A DNA stretch of 40,190 nucleotides from Prevotella sp. (GCA_017395215.1 JAFPVW010000196.1:1-40190); one strand, 5' to 3'; shown: positions 17,029 through 26,182, counted from the stretch's first letter. The notes: generated by a model from the letters alone, not told the origin. Made by a program: numbers and translations.

Positions 17029-17877
17029 ATGCTGAGTGTTGAAGAATTAGTCGACAGGCTCATCGACCTGTCGTTTGCCGAAGACATCGGTGATGGCGAC
17101 CATACCACCCTCTGCTGCATTCCCGAGGATGCTATGGGCAAGAGTCATCTGCTCATCAAGGAAGATGGTATACTGGCAGGTGTGGAGATAGCCAAGGAGG
17201 TGTTCCGCCGTTTCGACCCTACGATGCAGGTGGAGGTGCTGATGGGCGACGGAAGTCGGGTGAAGAAGGGCGACATCGCCATGATCGTCACGGGCAAGGT
17301 GCGCTCTCTGCTTCAGACCGAGCGCCTGATGCTGAACATCATGCAGCGCATGAGCGGCATTGCCACCATGACCGATAAGTACGTGAAGCGTCTGGAGGGA
17401 ACGGGCACCCGCGTGCTCGACACCCGCAAGACCACTCCCGGCATGCGCATGCTCGAGAAGCAGGCCGTGAAGATTGGCGGCGGCTGCAACCACCGTATCG
17501 GTCTCTTCGACATGATTCTGCTGAAGGACAACCACGTCGACTTTGCCGGCGGCATTGTCAATGCCATCGACCGCTGCCACCAGTACCTGAAGGAAAAGGG
17601 CCTCGACCTGAAGATTGAGATCGAGGTACGCTCGTTCGACGAACTGCAGCAGGTGCTCGACCACGGCGGCGTTGACCGCATCATGCTCGACAACTTCTCC
17701 GTGCCCGACACGAAGAAGGCCGTCGACATTATCAACCACCGCTTCGAGACCGAGTCGTCGGGCGGCATCACCTTCGACACCATCCGCGACTATGCCGAGC
17801 AGGGTGTCGACTTCATCAGCGTCGGCGCTCTGACGCACAGCGTCAAGGGCCTTGATATGTCGTTTAAGGCATGTTAA
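17029..17877 (+). CDS. nadC: Quinolinate phosphoribosyltransferase
   Basis: Forms nicotinate mononucleotide from quinolinate and PRPP in de novo NAD synthesis; cytoplasmic. The 282-aa protein is the usual length. Typical segments are AEDIGDGDHTT (about residues 17-27), RTEL-like QTERLMLNIMQRMSGIATMT, LDTRKTTPGMRMLEKQAVK, GGGCNHRIGLFDMILLKDNH, EIEVRSFDEL and MLDNF. ATG 17029 follows the barrel gene after 6 nt, and the M23 peptidase ATG lies 7 nt inside the nadC end, so the genes are tightly packed. No nadA or nadB is in the window. Confidence 0.97.
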   Translation: MLSVEELVDRLIDLSFAEDIGDGDHTTLCCIPEDAMGKSHLLIKEDGILAGVEIAKEVFRRFDPTMQVEVLMGDGSRVKKGDIAMIVTGKVRSLLQTERLMLNIMQRMSGIATMTDKYVKRLEGTGTRVLDTRKTTPGMRMLEKQAVKIGGGCNHRIGLFDMILLKDNHVDFAGGIVNAIDRCHQYLKEKGLDLKIEIEVRSFDELQQVLDHGGVDRIMLDNFSVPDTKKAVDIINHRFETESSGGITFDTIRDYAEQGVDFISVGALTHSVKGLDMSFKAC

Positions 17878-19574
17878 GGAAAATTGGTGGAGGGTGGAAG
17901 GTTAAAGGTGGAGGGAGAATACTCTGCCGACTGTTTTGCGCGTTGTTTTTCGTGCTGGCACTATCCTCCTTTAACCCTCAACCCTCCACCCTCCACCAGT
18001 TCAAGAGCCCCATCGACTTTGAAATCTCGCTGGCGGGGAACTTTGGTGAACCGCGGCCGAACCATTTTCACGGCGGACTCGACATTCGTACCGAGGGCGT
18101 CGAGGGCAAGCATATCTACGCTATTGGCGACGGCTATGTGTCGCGCATCACCGTCGGAAAGGAGGGCTTCGGCAATGCCGTCTACATCACCCATCCCACG
18201 GGCCAGACGTCAGTCTACTGTCACCTGAAGTCGTTCTCGCCCCGTATCAGGCGTGCCCTCCGTAAGTATCAGTACAGTCACGGCACCAACGAGGCCGATG
18301 CCCGTCTGACGCCGCTCGACGTACCCGTGAGCCAAGGGCAGTTCATTGCCCTCAGCGGCAACACTGGTGCCTCGACAGCTCCCCACCTGCACCTCGAAAT
18401 CCACGACACGCGCACGTGGAACATGCTCGACCCCTACCAGTTTCTGAATGACTTTATCCAGGACACCGTTCCCCCTCAGATTCACGACATTATGGCCATT
18501 CCACAGGGCGGAACGTTCAACGGCAGCCCTTCACCCTTCACCCTTCACCCTTCCCTTGATCACACTGCCTGGGGCCGTGTCGGTTTCGCTGTCTGGGCCG
18601 ACGACTATATGCAAGGCTCCTACAATCACTACGGCATTCACCAGACGCAGCTCTTCGTCGATGGCGAACAAGTGTTTCAGAGCACAGTCGACGACATCCC
18701 CGTCAGCATGAACCGCATGGTCAACTCCTGGGGCTACTACGACCATTGGCTCCACACCCGCCGCTGGTACATGAAATCCTTTATCGAACCAGGCAACACG
18801 CTGCCCTTCCTCACTGCCGACAGCAACTGCGGCATCGTCGACTTCAACGAGGAGCGCGACTACCACCTCGAATACGTCCTCCGCGACTACAAGGGCAACG
18901 AAGTCCGCCACGCCTTCACCGTTCATGCCCAGCCTTCTTCGTATGCTGTGACTGTGTCGCAGCCCGATATCCTCCGCTGGAACCGCACCAACAGCATCAG
19001 CCGTCCTGGCGTTCAGCTGATTGTCCCCTACGGTCTCGTTGCTGCCGATACGCCAGTCAGCCCCATCATCACGCGCAATCCCGACAGTTGGTCGGACGTC
19101 TGTCAGTTTTCGTCCACATCGCTGCCCTTGATGCGCGATGCCTGGCTGAGCATCTGTATTCGCCCGCCTCATCATGGTGATTATAACCTGACAAAGCTCT
19201 ATATCATCGACGAGCGCGGCCGCAGCACAGGTGGGATCTATCATAAAGACGGTTGGGTAACAGGCCGTATCCGCGAGTTGGGCAGTTGCTATCAGCTGGC
19301 CTACGATGACCAGCCTCCCAGCGTCGCCCCGATCACCCTGACGGGCGATGTCTTGAGACTGAATGTCACTGATGCGGGAAGTGGTGTCTCCACATGGAAG
19401 GCTACTGTCGACGGCCGTTTCATAGTCTTCGACGCTATTGAGAAGACCACCACCTTCGCTTGCGAACTGCGTGAGTCGTGGCTTCGTCGAACGGGAACTT
19501 CCCATCGCCTGTGCTTCGAAGTGTTCGATAATTGTCTGAATAGACAAACCTACGAGACAGCCTTCGACTATTGA
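17871..19574 (+). CDS. M23 family metallopeptidase with repeat-bearing N terminus
   Basis: A 567-aa exported zinc endopeptidase of the LytM/M23 type, probably acting on peptidoglycan. The catalytic domain is at about residues 45-190. Ligands are in NHFHGGLDI (His and Asp) and in HLHLEIHD (HxH), with HPTGQTSVYCHLKS between. The remaining two thirds is beta-rich without a domain I recognise. The N terminus is odd: the hydrophobic core (LFCALFFVLALSSF) is flanked on both sides by heptamer repeats in opposite orientation, coding GGGWKVKGGG before it and SSFNPQPSTLH after it. A third heptamer array codes SPSPFTLHPSLDH at residues 220-232 in a loop. ATG 17871 overlaps nadC by 7 nt; no other ATG precedes the signal core. 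Confidence 0.88.
   Translation: MLRKIGGGWKVKGGGRILCRLFCALFFVLALSSFNPQPSTLHQFKSPIDFEISLAGNFGEPRPNHFHGGLDIRTEGVEGKHIYAIGDGYVSRITVGKEGFGNAVYITHPTGQTSVYCHLKSFSPRIRRALRKYQYSHGTNEADARLTPLDVPVSQGQFIALSGNTGASTAPHLHLEIHDTRTWNMLDPYQFLNDFIQDTVPPQIHDIMAIPQGGTFNGSPSPFTLHPSLDHTAWGRVGFAVWADDYMQGSYNHYGIHQTQLFVDGEQVFQSTVDDIPVSMNRMVNSWGYYDHWLHTRRWYMKSFIEPGNTLPFLTADSNCGIVDFNEERDYHLEYVLRDYKGNEVRHAFTVHAQPSSYAVTVSQPDILRWNRTNSISRPGVQLIVPYGLVAADTPVSPIITRNPDSWSDVCQFSSTSLPLMRDAWLSICIRPPHHGDYNLTKLYIIDERGRSTGGIYHKDGWVTGRIRELGSCYQLAYDDQPPSVAPITLTGDVLRLNVTDAGSGVSTWKATVDGRFIVFDAIEKTTTFACELRESWLRRTGTSHRLCFEVFDNCLNRQTYETAFDY
17886..17913 (+). repeat. Heptamer repeat (site B) in M23 gene
   Basis: Four 7-nt units (ggtggag, ggtggaa, ggttaaa, ggtggag) lie upstream of the signal-peptide core. 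It is inverted relative to site C. Confidence 0.85.
17968..17997 (-). repeat. Heptamer repeat (site C), inverted copy of site B
   Basis: Read on the minus strand the units are ggtggag, ggtggag, ggttgag and ggttaaa, then gg. Units match site B in reverse orientation, so sites B and C form inverted repeats around a 54-nt centre. Confidence 0.85.
18527..18554. repeat. Heptamer repeat (site D) in M23 gene
   Basis: Unit cccttca occurs three times and cccttcc once at exact 7-nt spacing, inside the reading frame. Confidence 0.85.
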
Positions 19575-19654
19575 TTTCTGACGGCAAAATGCAAAAAGGA
19601 ATCGTAGCGAGACGAAAATGATGGCGGGAATAAAGGAAATTGCGTCTTTTTTAT

Positions 19655-19662
19655 TACCTTTG
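19655..19662 (+). promoter_or_regulatory. Bacteroidota -7 box for GH43 gene
   Basis: TACCTTTG lies 28 nt upstream of ATG 19690. No good TTTG -33 box is present at 19-21 nt. Confidence 0.55.
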
Positions 19663-19689
19663 CACCCAGAAAACCAAAACCTGAAAAAG

Positions 19690-21378
19690 ATGTATAAGAA
19701 ATTCTTTCTGGCAACAGCTCTTATGGCTGTTTGCATCCAGACCAACGCACAGACTCTCGGTACCGACTACAAAGGTACCAGCAACGCCAACCCCATTAGT
19801 GCCAGCGTGTTCTGCGCCGACCCGACAGCCATCGACTACAACGGCCGGCTCTATGTCTTTGGTACCAACGACCACCAGCAGTTCATCGTCAACAAGAAAT
19901 CGGGCTCTAACGGCTACGGCAACATCAAGTCGCTGGTTGTCTTCTCGACCGAGGACATGGTGAACTGGACGTTCCACGGCACCATCGACGTGGGCAAGGT
20001 CTGCACCTGGGCCGGACAGTCGTGGGCACCGTCAGCCGTGTGGCGCACAACTGCGGCCGGCAATGATGAGTTCTTCATCTTCTTCGCCAACGGTGGCGGC
20101 AGCGTGGGCGTCATGAAGAGCACGGTATCGCCTGTAGGTCCTTACAAGTCGCCAAGGTCGAGCGCGATGATTACACAATCCACGCCTGGCGTAAGGCCCT
20201 GCAACTGGGTGTTCGACCCGGGTGCCGTCATCGACTCTACCGGTACTGGCTGGATAGCCTTCGGCGGTGGCGACCCGCAGTCGACGGGCTCAAAGCTGTG
20301 GCCGGGCAACTCGCGCATCGCCAAGCTGAAGCCCTCGTTGACCGCTATCGACGGCTCGGCCGTCAACATGCCCGCTCCCTATCTGTTCGAAGCCAGCGAG
20401 CTGAACATCATTGGCGGGCGCTTCGTCTATACCTATAATACGTCGTGGAGCGACCGCAACGACTGGTCGAAATACGAGAAGCGCGGCTCAAATGCTGCCC
20501 CCTCGTCGTGCAGCATGTGTTACATGGTGACCGACACCCCGCTTGACCCTGAATCGTGGGAGTATCGCGGCGAGTACGTGCCCAATGAGGGTAACTTTGG
20601 CATGGGCTGGGGCAACAACCATACCCACCTCCACAAGTTCAAGGGCAATTACTATCTGTTCTACCACTCTACATTGTTGGAGTCGTCGATGAATACCGGT
20701 GCATCGGGGTTCCGCTCTATCGGCGTTAACAAGGCCACGGTAAACGAGCCGAAGCAGAATATCAACAAGATGACGCTCAGCAAGACAGGTGTCACCGCTA
20801 TCGCCAACCTGAACCCCTACGTGCTGCAGCAGGCCGAGACGATGGCCACCTGCGGCGGCATCGCTTACGAGGACTTCAGCAACATTTCCAAGAACACCAG
20901 TATCAGCTCCTTGGGCAACGATGCCTCTCGTGAGCTGCAGGTGAAGATGAAAGCTGGTGCCTGGACCCAGCTGCGCAAGGTCGACTTCGGTAGTCAAGGT
21001 GCCGTAAGCCTCAAGATCCGTACAAAGGGAACGGGCACTATGGAGGTACGTCTCGGCAGCAAGACAGCTAAGGCTGCCGCTACTGTCGACTTCGAGTCGA
21101 CGGCCTATGCCGAGCATACCATCGAGGTGGAGCCGACCGTTTTCACCGGCGTCAAGACCGTCTTCTTCGTCTGTACCGCCGGCACCAATGTCTATTTTGA
21201 CTCCTGGCAGTTCAGTGAGACGCTTCCCGATGCCGTTGCCGCCCCGGCCGTCCCCGTTGCAACGACGCCTGACCGCACCTACCGTCTTGACGGTTCTGTC
21301 GTTACAGGCAATGCCAAGCGACGCGGCCTCGTCATCGAGCGTAGAGCCGGACAAAGTCGCAAGCGGATTGTCAGGTGA
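19690..21378 (+). CDS. GH43 family glycosidase with CBM-like C-terminal part
   Basis: A 562-aa exported five-bladed beta-propeller enzyme, likely an arabinofuranosidase or xylosidase acting on plant hemicellulose side chains. Signal peptide MYKKFFLATALMAVCIQTNA. The catalytic base is the Asp of FCADPTAIDYNGRLYVFGT; the pKa-setting Asp is in FDPGAVID; the acid is Glu in LFEASELNIIGGRFVYTY. The blade segments DMVNWTFHG and GNNHTHLHKFKGNYYLFYH are typical. After about residue 375 a beta-sandwich region with carbohydrate-binding-module character follows (AETMATCGGIAYEDF, VYFDSWQF). The end (TYRLDGSVVTG, then RGLVIERRAGQSRKRIVR) looks like a diverged C-terminal signature. ATG 19690 follows a -7 promoter box. 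The subfamily cannot be set here. Confidence 0.9.
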   Translation: MYKKFFLATALMAVCIQTNAQTLGTDYKGTSNANPISASVFCADPTAIDYNGRLYVFGTNDHQQFIVNKKSGSNGYGNIKSLVVFSTEDMVNWTFHGTIDVGKVCTWAGQSWAPSAVWRTTAAGNDEFFIFFANGGGSVGVMKSTVSPVGPYKSPRSSAMITQSTPGVRPCNWVFDPGAVIDSTGTGWIAFGGGDPQSTGSKLWPGNSRIAKLKPSLTAIDGSAVNMPAPYLFEASELNIIGGRFVYTYNTSWSDRNDWSKYEKRGSNAAPSSCSMCYMVTDTPLDPESWEYRGEYVPNEGNFGMGWGNNHTHLHKFKGNYYLFYHSTLLESSMNTGASGFRSIGVNKATVNEPKQNINKMTLSKTGVTAIANLNPYVLQQAETMATCGGIAYEDFSNISKNTSISSLGNDASRELQVKMKAGAWTQLRKVDFGSQGAVSLKIRTKGTGTMEVRLGSKTAKAAATVDFESTAYAEHTIEVEPTVFTGVKTVFFVCTAGTNVYFDSWQFSETLPDAVAAPAVPVATTPDRTYRLDGSVVTGNAKRRGLVIERRAGQSRKRIVR

Positions 21379-21445
21379 CCCCCAGCTATCCTCTCCGGTA
21401 GTGAGGGCCCGACCCTCGCGTTGTTCATAATCCCTATAAATTAGG

Positions 21446-21477
21446 ATTGTGTACAACGAGAAATCTTTGTACCTTTG
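21446..21477 (+). promoter_or_regulatory. Bacteroidota promoter for M28 peptidase operon
   Basis: ATTG (21446-21449, one mismatch), 20 nt, TACCTTTG (21470-21477). It lies 27 nt before ATG 21505. Confidence 0.65.
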
Positions 21478-21504
21478 CACCCGATTTCAAACAACTCAAG
21501 ATTC

Positions 21505-22770
21505 ATGAGAAAATATATAATGGTGTCCTTGGCTCTTGCACTTTTCGTGCAGACATTTGCACAAGGTCAGGATGACATGAGACGAACGGTGGAATATCTG
21601 GCTTCGCAGGAACTCGGCGGCCGGTTCCCAGCCACCCGTGGCGACACCCTCGCCTCAGAATTCATTGCCGGCAAGCTGCGCAAGCTGAAGTTCAAGCGCG
21701 TGGTCAAGGACAAGAAGAACAAGGGCTACTATCATGACTTCACATACGGGAAGACGGAGCAGAGAACTACCCATAACATCATCGCCGTCGTCCCTGGAAA
21801 AGACAAGCGCCTCAAGCACGAATACATTGTCGTTGGTTCGCATTACGACCACTTGGGCATGGGCGGCGAAGGCTCCGGCTCGCGTCGGCCCGACACGTTG
21901 GGCGTTCACCCTGGTGCCGACGATAATGCCAGCGGCGATGCCGTAGTGCTTGAGCTGGCCCGCCACTTCAAGAAGGCTCGCCCGGCGCGCAGCATCATCT
22001 TCGCCTTCTTTGGTGCCGAGGAGCAAGGCCTCGTCGGTTCCAAGCAGTTCCTCGAATGGATGAAGCACGACGACCGTCGCCGCATCAACCTCCCCAAGAC
22101 CAAAGACGGGATTGTGGCGATGGTGAACCTCGACATGGTGGGACGCATGCGCGACAAGGCCATGAGCGTTTCGGGCACGGGAACCAGCAGCAGTTTCAAG
22201 GCGATGGTCGAGGAGGTGGCCGAGCAGAACGGCCTGCACGTCACCTGCATTCCCGACGGCTACGGCCCCAGCGACCATGCGTCGTTCGTGGCTCAGGACA
22301 TTCCCGTCCTCTTTCTCACTACGGGCGGTCACATGGAGTATCACACACCAGCCGACGTTCCCTCAACCCTAAACTATGACGGTATGCAGCAAACCTTGGA
22401 CTTCTCGCAGGAGCTGATTACCCGACTGGCGTCCATGCCCGAGACGCCCGACTACATCAGCGTGCCGAGCAGTCAGAAGATGAGCCATGCCAAGTTCAAG
22501 GTTACGCTGGGCCTGATGCCCGACGTCATGGGCGCAAGCACCATCCCCGGTCTGCGTGCCGACATCGTGGTGGCAGGCAAGCCTGCCCATAATGCCGGTA
22601 TCCGCAGCGGCGACATCATTCAGGAAATCAACGGCAAGCCGCTGAAGGACATCAATGAGTATATGGAACTCCTGGCCGAGCTTCAGCCTGGCACCACCAT
22701 TCCCGTGAAGGTGCTTCGCGGCGAAGAGACCATTGTTTTTCAGGTTCACTTAACTCCCCCTGTCAGATGA
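21505..22770 (+). CDS. M28 family zinc peptidase with PDZ domain
   Basis: A 421-aa exported aminopeptidase-like enzyme. Signal peptide MRKYIMVSLALALFVQTFA. Zinc ligands and the active site are in VVGSHYDHLGMG, HPGADDNASGDAVVLELA, FFGAEEQGLVGSKQFLEW, NLDMVGRM and GGHMEYHTPAD. A C-terminal PDZ domain (about residues 335-420) has GLRADIVVAGKPAHNAGIRS and GDIIQEINGKPLKDINEYM, with a C-terminal VFQVHL strand. The PDZ may bind substrate or regulate. ATG 21505 is chosen over the TTG at 21475, which overlaps the promoter. The following membrane-protein gene begins in an ATGA overlap. Confidence 0.93.
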   Translation: MRKYIMVSLALALFVQTFAQGQDDMRRTVEYLASQELGGRFPATRGDTLASEFIAGKLRKLKFKRVVKDKKNKGYYHDFTYGKTEQRTTHNIIAVVPGKDKRLKHEYIVVGSHYDHLGMGGEGSGSRRPDTLGVHPGADDNASGDAVVLELARHFKKARPARSIIFAFFGAEEQGLVGSKQFLEWMKHDDRRRINLPKTKDGIVAMVNLDMVGRMRDKAMSVSGTGTSSSFKAMVEEVAEQNGLHVTCIPDGYGPSDHASFVAQDIPVLFLTTGGHMEYHTPADVPSTLNYDGMQQTLDFSQELITRLASMPETPDYISVPSSQKMSHAKFKVTLGLMPDVMGASTIPGLRADIVVAGKPAHNAGIRSGDIIQEINGKPLKDINEYMELLAELQPGTTIPVKVLRGEETIVFQVHLTPPVR

Positions 22771-23558
22771 AGAAATCCCTCTATTGGCTTTTGGCCGTCG
22801 TCATCACGTTGGTGCTGAGTGTCTATCAGCGCATGACGGGTCCTACCCATCCCAAGAAAGTGACTGTCGAACTGAATGGGGAAAGCTACAAGATTAAGTT
22901 GCCCCGAAGTGGTGTCCAGCACGACGAAGTGGTGACGCTGAAGGGCGTGCCCCAGGATGTCAAGTCGCAACTGCATTACCGACGCTATCCTACGGCGGAC
23001 GCCTACACCACCGTGGATTTCAGTTGGGAGGGTGACGCATGGCAGGCCCCATTGCCCGTGCAGCCAGTCGCCGGCAAGCTGCAGTATTACATTACGGTTG
23101 ACGGGAAGAACTACACTGCCGACGACCCCATCGTGATACGTTTCCGCAACGATGTACCAGCCGGCATCCTGGTGCCACATATCCTGCTGATGTTTGCGGC
23201 CATGCTGCTGGCTGTCTATACACTGCTGCTGGTCATCACCGGCAAGTCGTACAGCCGTTGGCTGAAGGCGACGGTAGTCACGTTGTTTGTCGGCGGCTTC
23301 ATCTTCGGACCGCTCGTGCAGCATGAGGCCTTCGGCCCTTGGTGGACGGGATTCCCCTATGGCACCGACCTGACCGACAACAAAACCCTCCTGTCGTTCC
23401 TCTTCTTTGTGGCGGCCCTTGTCACGCTGAAGTGGAAGTACAACCGCTGGGTTGTCGGCCTTGCTGTGCTGTTCATGATTGCTATCTTCAGCATTCCCCA
23501 CAGCGCCTACGGTTCGGAGTATGACTACGCCAACCAGCAGTTGAGTACAGAGAAATAG
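22767..23558 (+). CDS. Multi-pass membrane protein of unknown function
   Basis: A 263-aa protein I do not recognise. Residues 1-20 (MKKSLYWLLAVVITLVLSVY) form a signal anchor. A soluble beta-rich domain (about 28-130; VTVELNGESYKIKLP, PVAGKLQYYITVDGKNYTAD) is followed by four or five hydrophobic helices (HILLMFAAMLLAVYTLLLVI, ATVVTLFVGGFIFGPLV, LLSFLFFVAALVTL, VVGLAVLFMIAIFSI). The long extracytoplasmic domain plus C-terminal helices suggests an inner-membrane protein facing the periplasm. ATG 22767 overlaps the M28 stop as ATGA, so it is translationally coupled to the peptidase and may work with it. The lipoprotein gene starts 45 nt downstream. Confidence 0.8.
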   Translation: MKKSLYWLLAVVITLVLSVYQRMTGPTHPKKVTVELNGESYKIKLPRSGVQHDEVVTLKGVPQDVKSQLHYRRYPTADAYTTVDFSWEGDAWQAPLPVQPVAGKLQYYITVDGKNYTADDPIVIRFRNDVPAGILVPHILLMFAAMLLAVYTLLLVITGKSYSRWLKATVVTLFVGGFIFGPLVQHEAFGPWWTGFPYGTDLTDNKTLLSFLFFVAALVTLKWKYNRWVVGLAVLFMIAIFSIPHSAYGSEYDYANQQLSTEK

Positions 23559-23603
23559 AAACTATACTAGACATTAAGTAATCATTTAATCAGTTAAACA
23601 TTT

Positions 23604-24107
23604 ATGAAGTTCAAAAGATTTATGACGGTAATGGTTGCCACGATGGCAATCGTGTTTGGAATGAGTTCATGCAGTAGTGATGACGACGATCAGGAGGCAG
23701 CTTTGTCCGCACAGGTAGTCGGCTCCTATACAGGTCCGGAGGTCATCATGGTTATGGGCGAAGAGTCGTCGAGCGGCACCTCAACCTATGCCTTTTCCAA
23801 AGCCTCTGACACGTCTGTTGACATGGTCATCCCCCAGTCAGGCGAAAGTGGCATGATGGTTATCCCGGCACTCCCTGTGAAGAACATCCCCTTGTCAAAG
23901 GTTGGTAACAGCATTTTCGGAACGCTTGCTTCGTACACAGGAACGGTGACCAACGCCGCCGGACAGGAGAAAGCCTATACTATCAGTGATTTGGCCGTAG
24001 CCTTCGAAGATGTTCCTAAAGGCAAGGCCGTTGCCGTGACATTCTCTTTGAAGTACGGTACTATGCCGATGGCGATGGAAACCACTTTTACAGGAGACAA
24101 GAAGTAA
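23604..24107 (+). CDS. Calycin-like surface lipoprotein
   Basis: A 167-aa lipoprotein. Residues 1-23 (MKFKRFMTVMVATMAIVFGM plus SSC) are the signal; Cys 23 is followed by SSDDDD, an acidic stretch of the kind that exports lipoproteins to the cell surface in Bacteroidota. The mature part is beta-rich (VVGSYTGPEVIMVMG, GTLASYTGTVTNAAGQE), fitting the calycin-like beta-barrel proteins of Bacteroidales; this is a loose match. Its stop codon (TAA 24105-24107) touches the next start (GTG 24108), so it probably works with the TonB receptor as a surface ligand-binding partner, as HmuY does with HmuR. Confidence 0.75.
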   Translation: MKFKRFMTVMVATMAIVFGMSSCSSDDDDQEAALSAQVVGSYTGPEVIMVMGEESSSGTSTYAFSKASDTSVDMVIPQSGESGMMVIPALPVKNIPLSKVGNSIFGTLASYTGTVTNAAGQEKAYTISDLAVAFEDVPKGKAVAVTFSLKYGTMPMAMETTFTGDKK

Positions 24108-26114
24108 GTGGTGACAGCGTGCTTGAAGAAATCCCTTTTAGCTGGCATGGCTTTGGCCGTGCCAGCTATTCCACTCTCTGCACAGACCACCATCCGCGAC
24201 TCAGTCAACCTTGACCCCGTCGTCGTGACGGCCACCCATTCGCCCAAGGCACTGAAGGATGCCCCCGTCGTCACGCGGCTGATTACGCTCCACGACATCA
24301 AGATTACCGATGCCACCAATATCCAGGATATGCTGACATACGAGATTCCGGCCTTGGAGTTCGGCTTTGCCATGAGTCAGGAGACGTCGCTCCGCATGAG
24401 CGGCTTCGGCGGCAATGCCGTCCTCTTCCTCGTCGATGGCGAGCGCATGGCTGGCGAGACGATGGACAACGTCGACTACAACCGTATGAATCTCGACAAC
24501 GTCGGGCGCATAGAGATTGTGAAGGGGGCTTCGTCGGCCCTCTACGGCTCCAATGCCGTGGGCGGCGTGGTCAACATCATCAGTCGCGAGAACCTGGAGC
24601 CTTGGACGGCCAATGTCAACTCACGCTACAACTCCTTTGGCCACGAATGGCGCCACGGGGCCGGCTTCTCGTTCAATACGGCGAAATGGAACTCGCAGAC
24701 CAGCTTCCAGCACACCAGCATCGACCCGGTCAACCTGCCTAAGGCGCACTCCTCAGAAGAGATTGCCATCGAACTGCTGAAGAAGGCGCAAGGCTTGCCC
24801 TACGACGAGTCGGTACTGCAGGACGACTCCAACCTGAGCCGACTCTACGGACAGAAGACCTACAACGTCAAGGAGCGGCTGACGTGGCGCGCCACCGACC
24901 AGCTGACGCTGACTGGCCGGGGCAGCTACTTCTTCCGCACCAGCGAGCGCGACACCCACAACTATCATTTCAACGGCTACAGCGCCGGTCTGAAGGGCCG
25001 GTACGCCTGGGACTATGACCGCCATCTGGAGCTGTCGTACGCCTTCGACCAGTACGACAAGGCCAACTTCATGCCCGACGGTATACGTACCCACGACCAC
25101 GACTACACCAATCGGCAGCACGTCGTGCATGCCCTTTACAGCCATTCGTTTGGCAAGAACAGTCTGCTCGTGGGGGGCGACTACCTCAACGACTACCTCT
25201 CGACCTATCAGTTCGTTGCAGGCACCAGCCACGCACAAGGCAACATCGACGGCTACGCCCAGTTCGACTGGAACATCACAGAGCGGCTGAACGTGGTGGG
25301 CAGCGTCCGCTACGACTACTTCTCGGCCTCTTCGCAGAAGGCCCTCACCGAGCGCCTTGCCGTGGTGTACAAACAGCCGTGGATGACCTTCCGTGCCAAC
25401 TATGCCAGCGGCTTCCGCGCTCCCACGCTGAAGGAGATGTACATGCACTTCGACATGGGCAATATGGGCTATTTGCTCCGGGGAAATCCTGACTTGAAGC
25501 CTGAGAAGAGTCACAACTTCAACGTTGCCGTCGAGCGCACGAACCGCATCAGCAACAGCGGATTTCTTTTAGACGGACGCTACAACTTCACACTTATGGG
25601 CTACTGCAACATCTTCGACAAGCGCATCACCACCATCGACGGCGGAATCTACGAGGACATGGAGAGTGCGCTCTACTGGAACGAAGACGGTATTACGGTC
25701 TGGGGCGTGGACTTCAGCATGGGCCACATCTGGGACTGGGGGCTATCGCTGAAGATTAACTATTCTTGGCTGCACGAGTCCGGCAGCGTCTTTTTCTCGC
25801 AGTTCAATCAGCCCCGCTCGCATTCCTGCACGTGGCGCATCGGCTACGACCACCGCTTCTCGCGCCACTATGCCATCGATGCGGCTCTCTCGGGGCGCAG
25901 TCAGGGCAAGCCGCAGTCGGGGCGCACCGACGTTGACCAGGGCTACACCATCTGGCGACTGATGTTGCAGCACCACCTCTGGCGCGGCATCAACGTGAAC
26001 ACGGCCATCGACAACCTCTTCAACTACAAGCCCAAGTCATATTACTACAGTTCGCCGCTGACCACGGGCACATCTTTCAGCGTTGGCCTGTCGGTTGATT
26101 TGGATAAAATATAA
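24108..26114 (+). CDS. TonB-dependent outer-membrane receptor (GTG start)
   Basis: A 668-aa outer-membrane receptor importing an unidentified ligand with TonB energy. A signal peptide (KKSLLAGMALAVPAIPLSAQ) is followed by a TonB-box-like stretch (LDPVVVTATHSPKALKDAP) and the plug domain (about 45-170; SLRMSGFGGNAVLFLVDGER, IEIVKGASSALYGSNAVGG). The barrel ends in SFSVGLSVDLDKI. It lacks the long N-terminal extension of SusC. FRAPTLKEMYM followed by GNPDLKPE resembles the HmuR-type haem receptors, so haem or a metal chelate is possible. GTG 24108 directly follows the lipoprotein stop; GTG 24111 or TTG 24123 (MKKSLL) are alternatives. No ATG is available upstream of the signal core. Confidence 0.88.
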   Translation: MVTACLKKSLLAGMALAVPAIPLSAQTTIRDSVNLDPVVVTATHSPKALKDAPVVTRLITLHDIKITDATNIQDMLTYEIPALEFGFAMSQETSLRMSGFGGNAVLFLVDGERMAGETMDNVDYNRMNLDNVGRIEIVKGASSALYGSNAVGGVVNIISRENLEPWTANVNSRYNSFGHEWRHGAGFSFNTAKWNSQTSFQHTSIDPVNLPKAHSSEEIAIELLKKAQGLPYDESVLQDDSNLSRLYGQKTYNVKERLTWRATDQLTLTGRGSYFFRTSERDTHNYHFNGYSAGLKGRYAWDYDRHLELSYAFDQYDKANFMPDGIRTHDHDYTNRQHVVHALYSHSFGKNSLLVGGDYLNDYLSTYQFVAGTSHAQGNIDGYAQFDWNITERLNVVGSVRYDYFSASSQKALTERLAVVYKQPWMTFRANYASGFRAPTLKEMYMHFDMGNMGYLLRGNPDLKPEKSHNFNVAVERTNRISNSGFLLDGRYNFTLMGYCNIFDKRITTIDGGIYEDMESALYWNEDGITVWGVDFSMGHIWDWGLSLKINYSWLHESGSVFFSQFNQPRSHSCTWRIGYDHRFSRHYAIDAALSGRSQGKPQSGRTDVDQGYTIWRLMLQHHLWRGINVNTAIDNLFNYKPKSYYYSSPLTTGTSFSVGLSVDLDKI

Positions 26115-26174
26115 AAATATTAAAAAACACGCCGATAAACCGTTGCAAACGTGCGTGGAACAAAATCTTTTTCG

Positions 26175-26182
26175 TACATTTG
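26175..26182 (+). promoter_or_regulatory. Bacteroidota -7 box for Lys-rich protein gene
   Basis: TACATTTG lies 32 nt upstream of ATG 26214. No good -33 TTTG was found. Confidence 0.55.

Noticed and set aside
21379-21445. Small hairpin gaggg/ccctc after GH43 as terminator
   Set aside because: Only a 5-bp stem and no T tract.
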